Positions 1-8,238 are shown, numbered from the stretch's first letter. The stretch is 17,091 nucleotides of DNA from an uncultured Gemella sp. (GCA_938038035.1 CALHQV010000255.1:1-17091); one strand, 5' to 3'. The notes: a model not told the origin generated them from the sequence alone. Translations and numbers: made by a program.

Positions 1-13
1 TTTATTTTCTTAT

Positions 14-53
14 ATAAAAAAGGACTACTCATGTTATTTCTTGAGTAATCCTT
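14..53 (-). terminator. Intrinsic terminator after oppA2
   Basis: The arms at 20-31 and 42-53 pair over 12 bp in the minus-strand RNA, with one G-U wobble, around a 10-nt loop. A run of U residues follows at positions 20 to 15. The hairpin begins 34 bp past the oppA2 stop, so it ends that transcript. Confidence 0.85.
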
Positions 54-86
54 CTTTCAACATAAACTTAATATAAAATTTTTAAA

Positions 87-1889
87 TTATCCTTTAGCAC
101 TATCTTTATTAGTAAGCTCTAATGCATATAGTTTTTGTTCACCATAAGCGTATTTTTTAACATCGAAGTTTTTGATACGTTTATTTACCCATGTGATATC
201 TGTACTCCAGCTAAATGGTAACCAAGCAGCTTCTTCCGCGAAGTCTTTATCGAATTTCTTGTATGCTTCTTTTCGCTTAGCATCATCTAGCATTTCTTTA
301 GAGTTGATTGTTTCTAAGTCTTTCTTAAGCACATCACTCATATATCTTTGATAGTTAACTTTAGCCTTATCACTTAGTAAACGAGCTGGGTTAGGGTTAG
401 TACCTAAGCTCCACGCCCCTTGGAATAAATCGATAGATGGATCGTCACTCGTTACACGTTGTGTCCAATCTTTTGATGACATTAGTTTTCCATCAGCTAG
501 TTTTACATCTAACCCTACTTCTTTCCATGATTTAATAAATGCATCAGCAAGAGTTTGATCGTAGTCTTGACCTGTATTACGGATGGCGAAGTTAAATGTT
601 AATTTTTTACCATCTTTATCCTCTCTTAATCCATCTCCGTCAACGTCTTTAAGCCCCGCTTCATCAAGAAGTTTTTTCGCTTTTTCTACATCTTTTTTGA
701 ACTTGAATCCATCTTTATCATAATAATCTTCTGAACGTGTTGGATAAATACCTGAGTTTGTAGGTGTGAAACGAAGTCCTTTGTAGATTTTTTCATTTAA
801 TTGATCCCAGTCAACCGCATAACCGAATGCTTGACGCACACGTTTATCCGCTGCTTTCGCATTAGGATTTACTTTAACTTCATTTTTCTCTTTATCCCAT
901 GTACCTAGCTTAAATCCTACATATGAAATATAGAAATCTGGTTGTCCTAGTAATGTTCCATTTGAGTAGTCTTTTACCGCGCTCCATACATTCGGAGTTA
1001 CTTGTGACATGTAGTCAATTTCACCATTTTTAATTACAGAGCTTGCCTGAGCTGGCGCAACTACTTTGAATTGGATTTCTTTTACTTTTACATCATCTTT
1101 TTTGTAGTAGTATGGATTTTGTTTAGCAAGTACACTCTCTCCATTTACCACTTTATCTAAGTAGTATGGACCGTAAGATAATGGTTTTGTATTTAATTCC
1201 GCTTCTACAAATTTACTGAAGTCTTTTGATGCTGCAGCTACTTGATCTTTATTAAGGAATGTTGTTATGAATCCACTTCCCCAAAGAAGAGCTGGTTTTA
1301 CATCTTTATATTGAATAACTACTGTTTTGTCATCTTTTTTAGTAATACCTGAGATTTTTTCAGCTTTACCTTCGTGATAGTCTTTTAATCCTTCTATTGT
1401 TTCAAATTCGCTCTTATAACGAATATTATCTTTGTACTTAGGATTAGCCATAAGTTCGTATGTTGCGATAATATCGTCCGCGACTACATCTTGGTTGTTA
1501 CTCCATTTTAAATCTTTACGGATAGTAAGTGTTACCTGTTTTTTATCTTTATCTAAATGGAACTTAACAGGTGCGTCTTCATCGTCTTCTTTTAATTTAT
1601 ATGAATGATCAAAAGCGAATGTGTGTGCCATAGTGTCTTCCATTACTGCATTGTCTGTTGCTTGCAGATGAAATACTGGGTTAAACATACCTGTTAATGG
1701 ATCAGCACTTAAGATACCAACTTTTAGCACAGAATCACTTACTGCACTTCCACCGTTATCAATAGATGTTTTAAATTCTACCGCTGGTTTACCATCTTTT
1801 GATGATTTTGATGATGTTGAACATCCTGCAAGAATGATTGATAGTGCCATTGCTGAACTGAATACTTTTAAAAATTTATTTTTCTTCAT
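87..1889 (-). CDS. oppA: Oligopeptide ABC transporter substrate-binding lipoprotein, second paralog (OppA2)
   Basis: This is a family-5 solute-binding protein that captures extracellular peptides and delivers them to the OppBCDF complex. A lipoprotein signal peptide ends in the lipobox LAGC (Cys25 or so), followed by a Ser/Lys-rich linker, so the mature protein should be anchored outside the membrane. An EF-hand-like loop (DVDGDGLRED) lies in the C-terminal half, as is common in peptide-binding proteins of this type. I chose the ATG at 1889 (600 aa): it has GGAGG five bases upstream, whereas extending to 1901 would need a TTG start overlapping that site. The protein aligns with its upstream neighbour oppA1 over the whole N-terminal third without gaps and shares long identical blocks, so the pair arose by duplication. 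A terminator-like hairpin just upstream suggests separate control. The ligand cannot be read from sequence. Confidence 0.9.
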   Translation of the reverse strand: MKKNKFLKVFSSAMALSIILAGCSTSSKSSKDGKPAVEFKTSIDNGGSAVSDSVLKVGILSADPLTGMFNPVFHLQATDNAVMEDTMAHTFAFDHSYKLKEDDEDAPVKFHLDKDKKQVTLTIRKDLKWSNNQDVVADDIIATYELMANPKYKDNIRYKSEFETIEGLKDYHEGKAEKISGITKKDDKTVVIQYKDVKPALLWGSGFITTFLNKDQVAAASKDFSKFVEAELNTKPLSYGPYYLDKVVNGESVLAKQNPYYYKKDDVKVKEIQFKVVAPAQASSVIKNGEIDYMSQVTPNVWSAVKDYSNGTLLGQPDFYISYVGFKLGTWDKEKNEVKVNPNAKAADKRVRQAFGYAVDWDQLNEKIYKGLRFTPTNSGIYPTRSEDYYDKDGFKFKKDVEKAKKLLDEAGLKDVDGDGLREDKDGKKLTFNFAIRNTGQDYDQTLADAFIKSWKEVGLDVKLADGKLMSSKDWTQRVTSDDPSIDLFQGAWSLGTNPNPARLLSDKAKVNYQRYMSDVLKKDLETINSKEMLDDAKRKEAYKKFDKDFAEEAAWLPFSWSTDITWVNKRIKNFDVKKYAYGEQKLYALELTNKDSAKG

Positions 1890-1930
1890 TTTTTCCTCCA
1901 ATATAACTCTAGTTTGTTGGTAATTAAAAA

Positions 1931-1989
1931 TAACAAAATTTAAGACGAAGTATCCTTGCTACATTAAAGCACGATACTTCGCCTTAAAT
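1931..1989 (-). terminator. Terminator-like leader hairpin upstream of oppA2 (possible attenuator)
   Basis: Arms 1973-1989 and 1938-1954 form a 17-bp stem in minus-strand RNA, with one G-U pair (1982 with 1945). A possible inner TGC/GCA extension follows, and the 3' side is U-rich (TTTGTTATTTTT). It lies about 50 bases before the oppA2 start, not directly after oppA1. It could terminate oppA1 read-through, attenuate oppA2 from its own promoter, or protect a processed 5' end. Confidence 0.65.
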
Positions 1990-2094
1990 CTATGTAAAAT
2001 TGTAGCTCTACATATTTAATTAATACGACTTAAGGAACTTATATCCTTTAAATCCATACATTTTAAGTTATATCTATTTCTAATTAATATTTCT

Positions 2095-2124
2095 ATAATA
2101 TAAACTGTATATTCATATTCTCAA
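2095..2124 (-). promoter_or_regulatory. Candidate sigma-A promoter for oppA2
   Basis: In the minus direction, TTGAGA (2119-2124) is followed after 18 bp by TATTAT (2095-2100). Each hexamer differs from consensus at one base. Transcription from here would give a leader of about 200 nt containing the 1938-1989 hairpin. The rest of the 1890-2268 gap holds the inverted repeat at 2127-2182, a short palindrome (TGTAGCTCTACA, 2001-2012) and no convincing gene. Confidence 0.45.
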
Positions 2125-2126
2125 AG

Positions 2127-2182
2127 TTGAGAGGGCTTCAATCAAAATATTCTATAAAATTCTAATTTTCCATCCCTCTCAA
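2127..2182. repeat. 9-bp inverted repeat between oppA1 and oppA2
   Basis: TTGAGAGGG at 2127-2135 is complementary to CCCTCTCAA at 2174-2182, with a 38-base AT-rich loop. There is no U-tract, so it is not a standard terminator. It sits immediately upstream of the candidate oppA2 -35 box and could be an operator or an RNA stem on oppA1 read-through transcripts. Confidence 0.5.
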
Positions 2183-2268
2183 AATTAATTGAAAATAAAA
2201 TGAAATATAAGTTTATTAGGGGGAAATTCAACTAAGTGCCCTTAGCCAAATCTCATTCCTAAACTAAA

Positions 2269-4071
2269 TTAATTTTTTGCTGGTGCATCAGCTGTTAACT
2301 CTAAACTGTAAACATTTTGTTCACCAGTTTTTAGTTTCGCTAAATCAAATGATTTAACACGTTTGTTAACCCATGTCATTGATTGTTGCCAGCTGAATGG
2401 TAACCAAGCAGCTTCTTCTCTGAATTGTTTATCAAATTTTTGATATGCTTCTTTAAGTTTAGCATCATCAAACATATCACTACTTCCCATTGCATCTAAT
2501 GATTTTTGTAGTTCTTCAGTTGTGTAACGTTGTAAGTTAAGTGGTGAAGTTTTTCCTACTAATCCACTTGGGTCAGGGTTACTTCCTAATCCCCAAGCTC
2601 CTTGGAAGATGTCGATTCCTGGATCATCTGCTTGTACACGTTGAGACCAGTCTTTAGATGACATAAGTTTTCCATCTACTAATTTAACATCTAATCCTAC
2701 TTCTTTCCAAGATTTAACGAATGTGTCAGCTAATGTTTGGTCGAAGTCTTGACCTACGTTACGGATAGCGAAGTTGAATGTAAGTTTTTTACCGTTTTTA
2801 TCTTCTCTTAATCCGTCTCCGTCAGTATCTTTAAGTCCTGCTTCATCAAGAAGTTTTTTCGCTTTTTCTACGTTCTTAGTATATTTTTCACCGTCTTTGT
2901 TGTGGAACATTTTAACGATTGGTGGATAGAACCCAGAACCAGTTGGTGTGAAACGTAATCCTTTATAGATTTTTTCATTGATTTGATCCCAGTCTACTGC
3001 ATAACCGAATGCTTGACGTACTCGTTTGTCAGCTGCTTTAGCGTTCGGATCTACTTCTACTTCACCTTTTTCTTTGTTGAACTTACCTAGTTTGAATCCT
3101 ACGTATGATACATAGTAATCAGATTCTCCTAAGATAGTTCCGTTTTTAGCGTCTTTAGTACCCTCCCAGATACCTGTAGTCAAACTATCCATTAAGTCTA
3201 CATCACCGTTTTTAAGAACAGCACTTGCTTGAGCTGGTGATACAACTTTGAATTGGATTTCTGGAATTTTCACTTCAGATTTTTTGTAGTAATAAGGGTT
3301 CGCTTTCGCTAATACACTTTCCCCGTTTACTACTTTATCTAAGTAATATGGTCCATAAGATAATGGTTTTTTATTTAAGTCTGCTTCAGCAAATTTAGTG
3401 AAGTCTTTTGATGCAGCTTCTACTTGAGCTTTGTTTAAGAATTCTCCGATGAATCCATTACCCCATAATAATGCCGGTTTGATTTCTTTGTATTTAATTA
3501 CCACTGTTTTATCATCTTTTTTAACTACACCAGAGATGTTTTTTGCTTTTCCATCGTGGTAGTCTTTCATACCTTCGATTACTTCGTACTCATCACTATA
3601 ACGAACATTTTCAGTGTATTTAGGGTTCCCCATTAGCTCATATGTTGCAACGATATCATCTGCCTTAACATCTTCTCCATTACTCCACTTAAGATCTTTA
3701 TGAATAGTTAATGTAACTTCTTTTTTATCACGATCTACGTGGAACATAACCGGTGCTTCTTTATCATCTTGTTTTTGACGGTTTGCATCGTCAAGTGGGA
3801 ACGCTCCTGCCATTGTATATTTCATTACATCATAATCTGTTGATTGTAAATAAAATACTGGGTTAAACATTCCTGTTAGTGGATCTGCAGAAGCAATACC
3901 AATTTTAAGTTGTTGGCCACTAACTGCATTTCCACCATTGTCTACAGCTGTCTTGAACTCGACAGCAGCTTTGCTTCCTTTAGAATTGTTACTTGCGCTT
4001 GAGCATCCTGCAAGTAACATTGTGAGAGCCATAGCTGAACTAACTACCTTTAACATTTTTTTCTTTTCCAT
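2269..4071 (-). CDS. oppA: Oligopeptide ABC transporter substrate-binding lipoprotein, first paralog (OppA1)
   Basis: This is an extracytoplasmic peptide receptor of the family-5 solute-binding proteins (OppA/AliA type) serving the OppDFBC importer encoded just upstream on the same strand. The signal peptide ends in LAGC, a lipoprotein lipobox. An Asp-rich EF-hand-like loop (DTDGDGLRED) is present. The start is the ATG at 4071, preceded by GGAGG with eight bases of spacing; the in-frame ATG at 4086 overlaps that site and is less likely. From the chosen start it is 600 aa, the same length as oppA2. The gene has its own strong promoter and lies behind the oppC terminator, so it can be made in excess over the membrane subunits, as is usual for binding proteins. 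A CodY-like box precedes the promoter. No clear terminator follows the stop, so some read-through into oppA2 is likely. Confidence 0.92.
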   Translation of the reverse strand: MEKKKMLKVVSSAMALTMLLAGCSSASNNSKGSKAAVEFKTAVDNGGNAVSGQQLKIGIASADPLTGMFNPVFYLQSTDYDVMKYTMAGAFPLDDANRQKQDDKEAPVMFHVDRDKKEVTLTIHKDLKWSNGEDVKADDIVATYELMGNPKYTENVRYSDEYEVIEGMKDYHDGKAKNISGVVKKDDKTVVIKYKEIKPALLWGNGFIGEFLNKAQVEAASKDFTKFAEADLNKKPLSYGPYYLDKVVNGESVLAKANPYYYKKSEVKIPEIQFKVVSPAQASAVLKNGDVDLMDSLTTGIWEGTKDAKNGTILGESDYYVSYVGFKLGKFNKEKGEVEVDPNAKAADKRVRQAFGYAVDWDQINEKIYKGLRFTPTGSGFYPPIVKMFHNKDGEKYTKNVEKAKKLLDEAGLKDTDGDGLREDKNGKKLTFNFAIRNVGQDFDQTLADTFVKSWKEVGLDVKLVDGKLMSSKDWSQRVQADDPGIDIFQGAWGLGSNPDPSGLVGKTSPLNLQRYTTEELQKSLDAMGSSDMFDDAKLKEAYQKFDKQFREEAAWLPFSWQQSMTWVNKRVKSFDLAKLKTGEQNVYSLELTADAPAKN

Positions 4072-4086
4072 TATCTTATCCTCCAT

Positions 4087-4103
4087 GCTGTATTGTATAC
4101 AGC
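4087..4103. promoter_or_regulatory. 5' UTR hairpin/dyad next to the oppA1 ribosome binding site
   Basis: GCTGTAT (4087-4093) and ATACAGC (4097-4103) form a perfect 7-bp dyad with a 3-base loop. In the oppA1 mRNA it lies about 20 bases past the predicted start of transcription and directly before the GGAGG site. It could stabilise the 5' end, tune translation, or be a protein-binding dyad. Confidence 0.5.
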
Positions 4104-4128
4104 CTTTCTTAAATATTTATTTTTAGCA

Positions 4129-4157
4129 ATTATATCAGAAAAAAATACATGAGTCAA
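4129..4157 (-). promoter_or_regulatory. Sigma-A promoter of oppA1
   Basis: TTGACT (4152-4157) and a perfect TATAAT (4129-4134) are separated by exactly 17 bp in the minus direction, which puts the transcript start near 4122. This is one of the two best promoters in the window. The remainder of the gap up to the oppC terminator (4175-4383) is AT-rich and shows nothing I can name. Confidence 0.88.
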
Positions 4158-4159
4158 GT

Positions 4160-4174
4160 AATTGTCAGAAAATT
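4160..4174. promoter_or_regulatory. CodY-like box upstream of oppA1
   Basis: AATTGTCAGAAAATT matches the established CodY consensus AATTTTCWGAAAATT at 14 of 15 positions. It directly abuts the -35 box of the oppA1 promoter. CodY commonly represses peptide uptake genes when branched-chain amino acids and GTP are plentiful. Whether this organism has CodY cannot be seen here. Confidence 0.6.
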
Positions 4175-4383
4175 TTACAATGTTTTTTTAATTTTCACTG
4201 AAATAAGATTTTATATTTATTGAAGAATTAAAAATAAACCTCTAAATCGACTGTATTAAATCAGAACTTAATCCTTGATAATTAACAATATTCAAGAGTT
4301 TTTAATTACATACTATCTTTCTTGTAAATTATATTCCTATAACAGTAGAATTGGATATTATTTGTAGATAATAATTTACAAAT

Positions 4384-4413
4384 AAAAAAAGCCATGTAGA
4401 AAATCTCTACATG
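4384..4413 (-). terminator. Intrinsic terminator after oppC
   Basis: CATGTAGA (4393-4400) pairs with TCTACATG (4406-4413) around a 5-base loop, extended by weaker flanking pairs. In the minus direction the hairpin is followed by seven U residues (4384-4390). It closes the oppDFBC transcript 11 bp after the oppC stop. Confidence 0.85.
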
Positions 4414-4423
4414 ACCTTTAAAA

Positions 4424-5329
4424 TTATAATCTTTGTCTAGCATCTAAACTACGTCTTAATGCTCCACCGATAGAGTTGATACATAAAACGATAATTAAGA
4501 TTGCAAGGGCTGCTGGCAGCCAAATGTACATTTTGTTAATAAGTACGTCTGCATCTTTTGCATAAGATAACATAGTACCAATACTTGGTGTTCCTGCTGG
4601 AAGACCGAATCCAAGGTATGTTAGACCTACCTCGATACCCATATTAGCCGCTAATGATAGCGTAGCTTCTACAATAATGATAGAACTAATGTTAGGTAAG
4701 ATTCCTTGTAACATGATTTTCCAGTCAGGTGTTCCCATAGTTTTTGAAGCTAGTACATAATCACGACGTGATTCCGATAAAGCTTTACTACGTACTAAAC
4801 GAGTTGATCCCATCCATGCGAATGCTGATAAAATTAAGATAAACAGTACTAGACCATAGTCACGTTTAATACTTACGAATACGATGATTACCATCAACGT
4901 TGGGATAATTACCATAAAGTCTACAAAACGCATCACAATATTATCGACACGTCCACCGTAGTAAGCAATAACTAATCCTACTGCAGTACCAAAACCAATA
5001 GTAATCGCCGTTACTGCTACTGCGATAAGAATAGAATTAAGCATTCCCATCATTAGCCATCCAAAAACTGAGTGACCACCTACGTCTGTACCTAATAAGA
5101 ATCCATCCTCACCAGGTTTTAAGAAAATATTTAATAAATCTACATCAAAGTAAGTGCTGTATACACCACTTACACGAATGTAAATATTGAAAAGTACTAC
5201 GAAAATTAAGATAGCACTTAGTGTAATTAAAGCTGCAAATGCACCTTTATCTTTTTTAAACTCACGAGCTACAACTGAAAATCCAGAAGGAGTTTTAGTT
5301 ATAACTTTTTCTTCTTTTGCTTTTGTCAT
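4424..5329 (-). CDS. oppC: Oligopeptide ABC transporter permease OppC
   Basis: This is one of the two membrane subunits of the peptide importer; it pairs with OppB to form the channel. It is 301 aa with a cytoplasmic N-terminus, a first membrane segment at about residues 32-50, then an extracytoplasmic stretch carrying the family motif LGTDVGGHSVF, and five more hydrophobic segments. The cytoplasmic EAA loop that docks on the ATPases is visible as ASKTMGTPDWKIMLQGILPN. Its ribosome site AGGAGG overlaps the oppB stop codon (TAG), with 14 bases between the two genes, so translation is probably coupled. It is the last gene of the operon, followed at once by a terminator. Length and motifs are normal for the family. 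Confidence 0.93.
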   Translation of the reverse strand: MTKAKEEKVITKTPSGFSVVAREFKKDKGAFAALITLSAILIFVVLFNIYIRVSGVYSTYFDVDLLNIFLKPGEDGFLLGTDVGGHSVFGWLMMGMLNSILIAVAVTAITIGFGTAVGLVIAYYGGRVDNIVMRFVDFMVIIPTLMVIIVFVSIKRDYGLVLFILILSAFAWMGSTRLVRSKALSESRRDYVLASKTMGTPDWKIMLQGILPNISSIIIVEATLSLAANMGIEVGLTYLGFGLPAGTPSIGTMLSYAKDADVLINKMYIWLPAALAILIIVLCINSIGGALRRSLDARQRL

Positions 5330-5343
5330 TGTTCAACGTCCTC

Positions 5344-6309
5344 CTAGTCCAATTTAATACGTGGGTCTACAATCGCCATGATAATATCACTTAACGTACT
5401 ACCAAGTAGTGTTAAGAATCCAGAGAATAGCATTAATGTTGTAACAACGCTATAGTCTCTATCTTGAATACTTTGGTAGAATAGTTGTCCCATTCCTGGG
5501 TAACCGAAGATTGTTTCTACGAAGATACCACCACTGAATAATCCAGTAATAGAGAATCCGAAGAATGCTGCGATTGGTAAAATAGAGTTTCTGAAGATGT
5601 GTCCTGAGTAAACTTTTTTAACTGGTACACCTTTAGAACGAGCTGTTTTTACATAGTCACTTTGTTTCGCATCAATAACTTCATTACGTAAATATTGAAC
5701 AGTAGATACTGTTGATAATAACGCTAAACAGATACCAGGTAACACTAAGTGTTGTAGTTTGTTAATATAGTACGTGAATGTTCCTGGATCAAGGTTAACA
5801 TCTACAGATCCACTTGTTGGGAACCATCCTAAACCAAAACCAAATACAGCAATCATAAATAAGTATAATACAAATGATGGAATCGCTAGGAAGAAGAAGT
5901 TATAAAAGTTTACGAATTTATCAAATTTAGAACCGTTATAACGCCCTGCATACATCCCCATAGGAATAGCGATTGCATACATAATTACCGCTGTAAATAA
6001 TGACAGGTTAAATGTATTAAAAATTCTTTCTCCAAGAAGAGTTCCTACTGATTTACCAGTAGTATAACTTAGTCCGAAATCCCCATGGATAAAGTTATTC
6101 AACCAATATAGGTATTGATGATACCAAGGTTCATAGAATCCACTCGCTTGACGAATAGCTTCAATTTGCTCTTGAGAGATTTTAGGATTTTCTGCTAAAC
6201 CACTGAATGGATCCCCAGGCATAAGTTTAGCTAGACCAAACACTAGTACACTAAGGATGAATAACTGTGGTATCATTACTAAAAATCGTTTTAAAACTAC
6301 TTTCCACAT
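5344..6309 (-). CDS. oppB: Oligopeptide ABC transporter permease OppB
   Basis: This is a membrane subunit of the Opp importer, 321 aa and about six membrane segments. It starts with the typical OppB N-terminus (a single segment at about residues 10-28, then PGDPF). The EAA coupling loop is seen as ARSKGVPVKKVYSGHIFRNS, and the C-terminus DPRIKLD is typical of the family. The start codon overlaps the oppF stop by one base (TAATG) and is preceded by a near-perfect AAAGGAGG. This tight arrangement indicates translational coupling within oppDFBC. Nothing is missing or unusual. Confidence 0.94.
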   Translation of the reverse strand: MWKVVLKRFLVMIPQLFILSVLVFGLAKLMPGDPFSGLAENPKISQEQIEAIRQASGFYEPWYHQYLYWLNNFIHGDFGLSYTTGKSVGTLLGERIFNTFNLSLFTAVIMYAIAIPMGMYAGRYNGSKFDKFVNFYNFFFLAIPSFVLYLFMIAVFGFGLGWFPTSGSVDVNLDPGTFTYYINKLQHLVLPGICLALLSTVSTVQYLRNEVIDAKQSDYVKTARSKGVPVKKVYSGHIFRNSILPIAAFFGFSITGLFSGGIFVETIFGYPGMGQLFYQSIQDRDYSVVTTLMLFSGFLTLLGSTLSDIIMAIVDPRIKLD

Positions 6310-7241
6310 TATACTTCTCCTCCTTTCATTGCTACATAGTGTGTTTCTGTTAATTTCTTAAGTGGATATACTCTTCCATCTTTATCAAAGTAATCATTAT
6401 AATGTTTTTGATATTCTTCTTCAACAGCTTGTCTTATTTCTTTTACTTCTTTAGCTTTATCTAAGTTAGTACTTGGAATAGCCGCAATAAGACGTTTTGT
6501 ATAAATGTGTTGTGGATTATTGTAAATATCTTCACGTGTTCCACGCTCTACGATACGACCACGGTACATGATATAAATATAGTCACACATATGTTTAACA
6601 ACCCCAAGGTCATGAGAAATAAATAAATAACTTATATTAAAGTCTTTTTGAATTTTCTTCATGAAGTTTAGAACCTGTGCTTGAACCGAAAGGTCAAGAG
6701 CTGATACTGGTTCGTCAGCTACGATTAAACGAGGATTACATGCAATCGCACGCGCAACCCCGATACGTTGACGTTGTCCACCTGAGAATTCAAATGGATA
6801 TTTGTACATAGCTTCTTCACCCATACCAACGATATTTAAAAGTTCTAAAACACGTTTTTTTGTATCTTCTTCAGTTAAATTTTCAAAGTTACTAATAGGC
6901 TCTGCAATAATATCTATAATACGTTTCTTAGGATTTAAACTAGACATTGCATCTTGGAAAATCATTTGAACATCGCGATTATATTTTAATTTTTTACGAG
7001 CTGCTTTTTTAGTAACATCTTCTTCTTTGTAAATAATTTGTCCATCAGTTGCTTTTTCTAAACCTAGAACAACTTTACCAACAGTAGTTTTTCCACTACC
7101 ACTTTCTCCGATTAGTCCATAAGTTTTCCCAGCTTCGATTTCAAGATCAACTCCATCTACTGCATAAACATGGTCTTTAATTGTATTAAAAAATCCACCA
7201 CGAATAGGATAATGCACTTTTAGATTTTCAACTTTAAGCAT
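6309..7241 (-). CDS. oppF: Oligopeptide ABC transporter ATP-binding protein OppF
   Basis: This is one of two ATPases that power peptide import. From the chosen ATG at 7241 it is 310 aa. It has Walker A GESGSGKTT (45-53), Q-loop MIFQD, signature FSGGQRQRI (152-160), Walker B LIVADEP (172-178) and an H-loop histidine in FISHDLG. The C-terminal tail ending near THYVAM resembles the OppF/AmiF tail of low-GC Gram-positives. A longer frame back to 7292 exists, but the 7241 ATG has GGAGGAG just before it and begins with the conserved MLKVENLKVHYP, so I prefer it. The start overlaps the oppD stop by 8 bases. Together with OppD it forms the heterodimeric motor. Confidence 0.94.
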   Translation of the reverse strand: MLKVENLKVHYPIRGGFFNTIKDHVYAVDGVDLEIEAGKTYGLIGESGSGKTTVGKVVLGLEKATDGQIIYKEEDVTKKAARKKLKYNRDVQMIFQDAMSSLNPKKRIIDIIAEPISNFENLTEEDTKKRVLELLNIVGMGEEAMYKYPFEFSGGQRQRIGVARAIACNPRLIVADEPVSALDLSVQAQVLNFMKKIQKDFNISYLFISHDLGVVKHMCDYIYIMYRGRIVERGTREDIYNNPQHIYTKRLIAAIPSTNLDKAKEVKEIRQAVEEEYQKHYNDYFDKDGRVYPLKKLTETHYVAMKGGEV

Positions 7242-8238
7242 TGTTCTCCTCCCCTTCAAATTCAAAGTTTCTATGACATGTACAACGTACATGGTGTCCT
7301 TCTTCTACTTCATGTAGAGTCGGATTGTGTTCGTGATCTTCTTTTTTAACCCAAGGGATACGATCAGCAAAACGACATCCTTGTCTATCTAAAGTTTTTA
7401 AAGATGGAACCATCCCTTGAATAACGTAAAGATCATCACTAACATCTTCATCATCAAGTTGAGGAATACTACGTAATAAACTACGAGTGTAAGGGTGTTG
7501 AGGGTTTTTAAAGATTTGCTCTGCAGTTCCAATTTCTACTACTTCCCCGGCATATAATACAGCTACTCTATCAGCCATCTCAGCAACTACCCCAAGGTCG
7601 TGCGTAATTAGGATAATTCCAGCATGCATTTCTGCTTGAAGCCCTTTAATAAGGTCTAAGATTTGCGCTTGGATTGTTACATCTAGAGCTGTAGTTGGTT
7701 CATCTGCGATAAGAACACTTGGTTTACAACTCATCGCCATAGCTATCATTACACGTTGACGCATACCACCAGATAATTCGTGAGGGTATTGTTTTGCACA
7801 ACGTTCAGGATTTGGAATACCAACTTGTGTTAATAACTCAATAACACGTTTTTGTCTTTCTTCTGCACTTAGTTCTGTATGATAAATTAAAGCCTCTTCA
7901 ATTTGTTTCCCGATTCTGTGAAGTGGGTTTAATGAAGAAAGCGGATCTTGGAATATCATCCCAATATCTTTTGTTCTAATTTTATTCATTTCATCTTCTG
8001 TTAAGTCTAGTATGTTTTTCCCGTTAAAAATAATTTCTCCAGTAGACTTCGTTAGATTTTCATTATGAAGACGCATAATAGTTGTCGCTAATGTCGACTT
8101 ACCGCAACCACTTTCTCCAACAATAGCCAAAACTTCGTTTTTATAAAGGTCTAAACTAACTTTATCAACAGCGTTAAAATAATCATCTTTGATTCTAAAT
8201 GCTGTCTCTAGATTTTTAATCTCTAATAGTTTTTCCAT
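7234..8238 (-). CDS. oppD: Oligopeptide ABC transporter ATP-binding protein OppD
   Basis: This is the ATPase partner of OppF and the first gene of oppDFBC. From the ATG at 8238 it is 334 aa. It has Walker A GESGCGKST (41-49), Q-loop MIFQDPLSSLNP, signature LSGGMRQRV (155-163), Walker B VLIADEP (175-181) and H-loop ITHDLG. The C-terminal oligopeptide/dipeptide domain begins after residue 250. The 8238 ATG has AAGGAG with good spacing; an in-frame ATG at 8262 lies upstream of that site and is rejected. The C-terminal domain keeps Cys288 and a CTC pair (Cys319, Cys321) but lacks the other cysteines of the usual cluster-binding pattern in this domain, with IPW where RCP is common. Transport should not depend on them, but it is a visible departure. 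Confidence 0.94.
   Translation of the reverse strand: MEKLLEIKNLETAFRIKDDYFNAVDKVSLDLYKNEVLAIVGESGCGKSTLATTIMRLHNENLTKSTGEIIFNGKNILDLTEDEMNKIRTKDIGMIFQDPLSSLNPLHRIGKQIEEALIYHTELSAEERQKRVIELLTQVGIPNPERCAKQYPHELSGGMRQRVMIAMAMSCKPSVLIADEPTTALDVTIQAQILDLIKGLQAEMHAGIILITHDLGVVAEMADRVAVLYAGEVVEIGTAEQIFKNPQHPYTRSLLRSIPQLDDEDVSDDLYVIQGMVPSLKTLDRQGCRFADRIPWVKKEDHEHNPTLHEVEEGHHVRCTCHRNFEFEGEENNA

Noticed and set aside
2020..2061. 13-codon minus-strand frame in the oppA2 leader (MYGFKGYKFLKSY) rich in Tyr and Phe, which could be an attenuator leader peptide.
   Set aside because: There is no ribosome binding site before it, and the terminator hairpin lies 30 bases past its stop with no convincing alternating helices linked to the Tyr codons. 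Kept only as a curiosity.
3938..4126. 62-codon plus-strand open frame opposite the start of oppA1.
   Set aside because: It is antisense to the signal peptide of a clear lipoprotein gene, has no good ribosome site, and codes for the hydrophobic mirror of that signal sequence.
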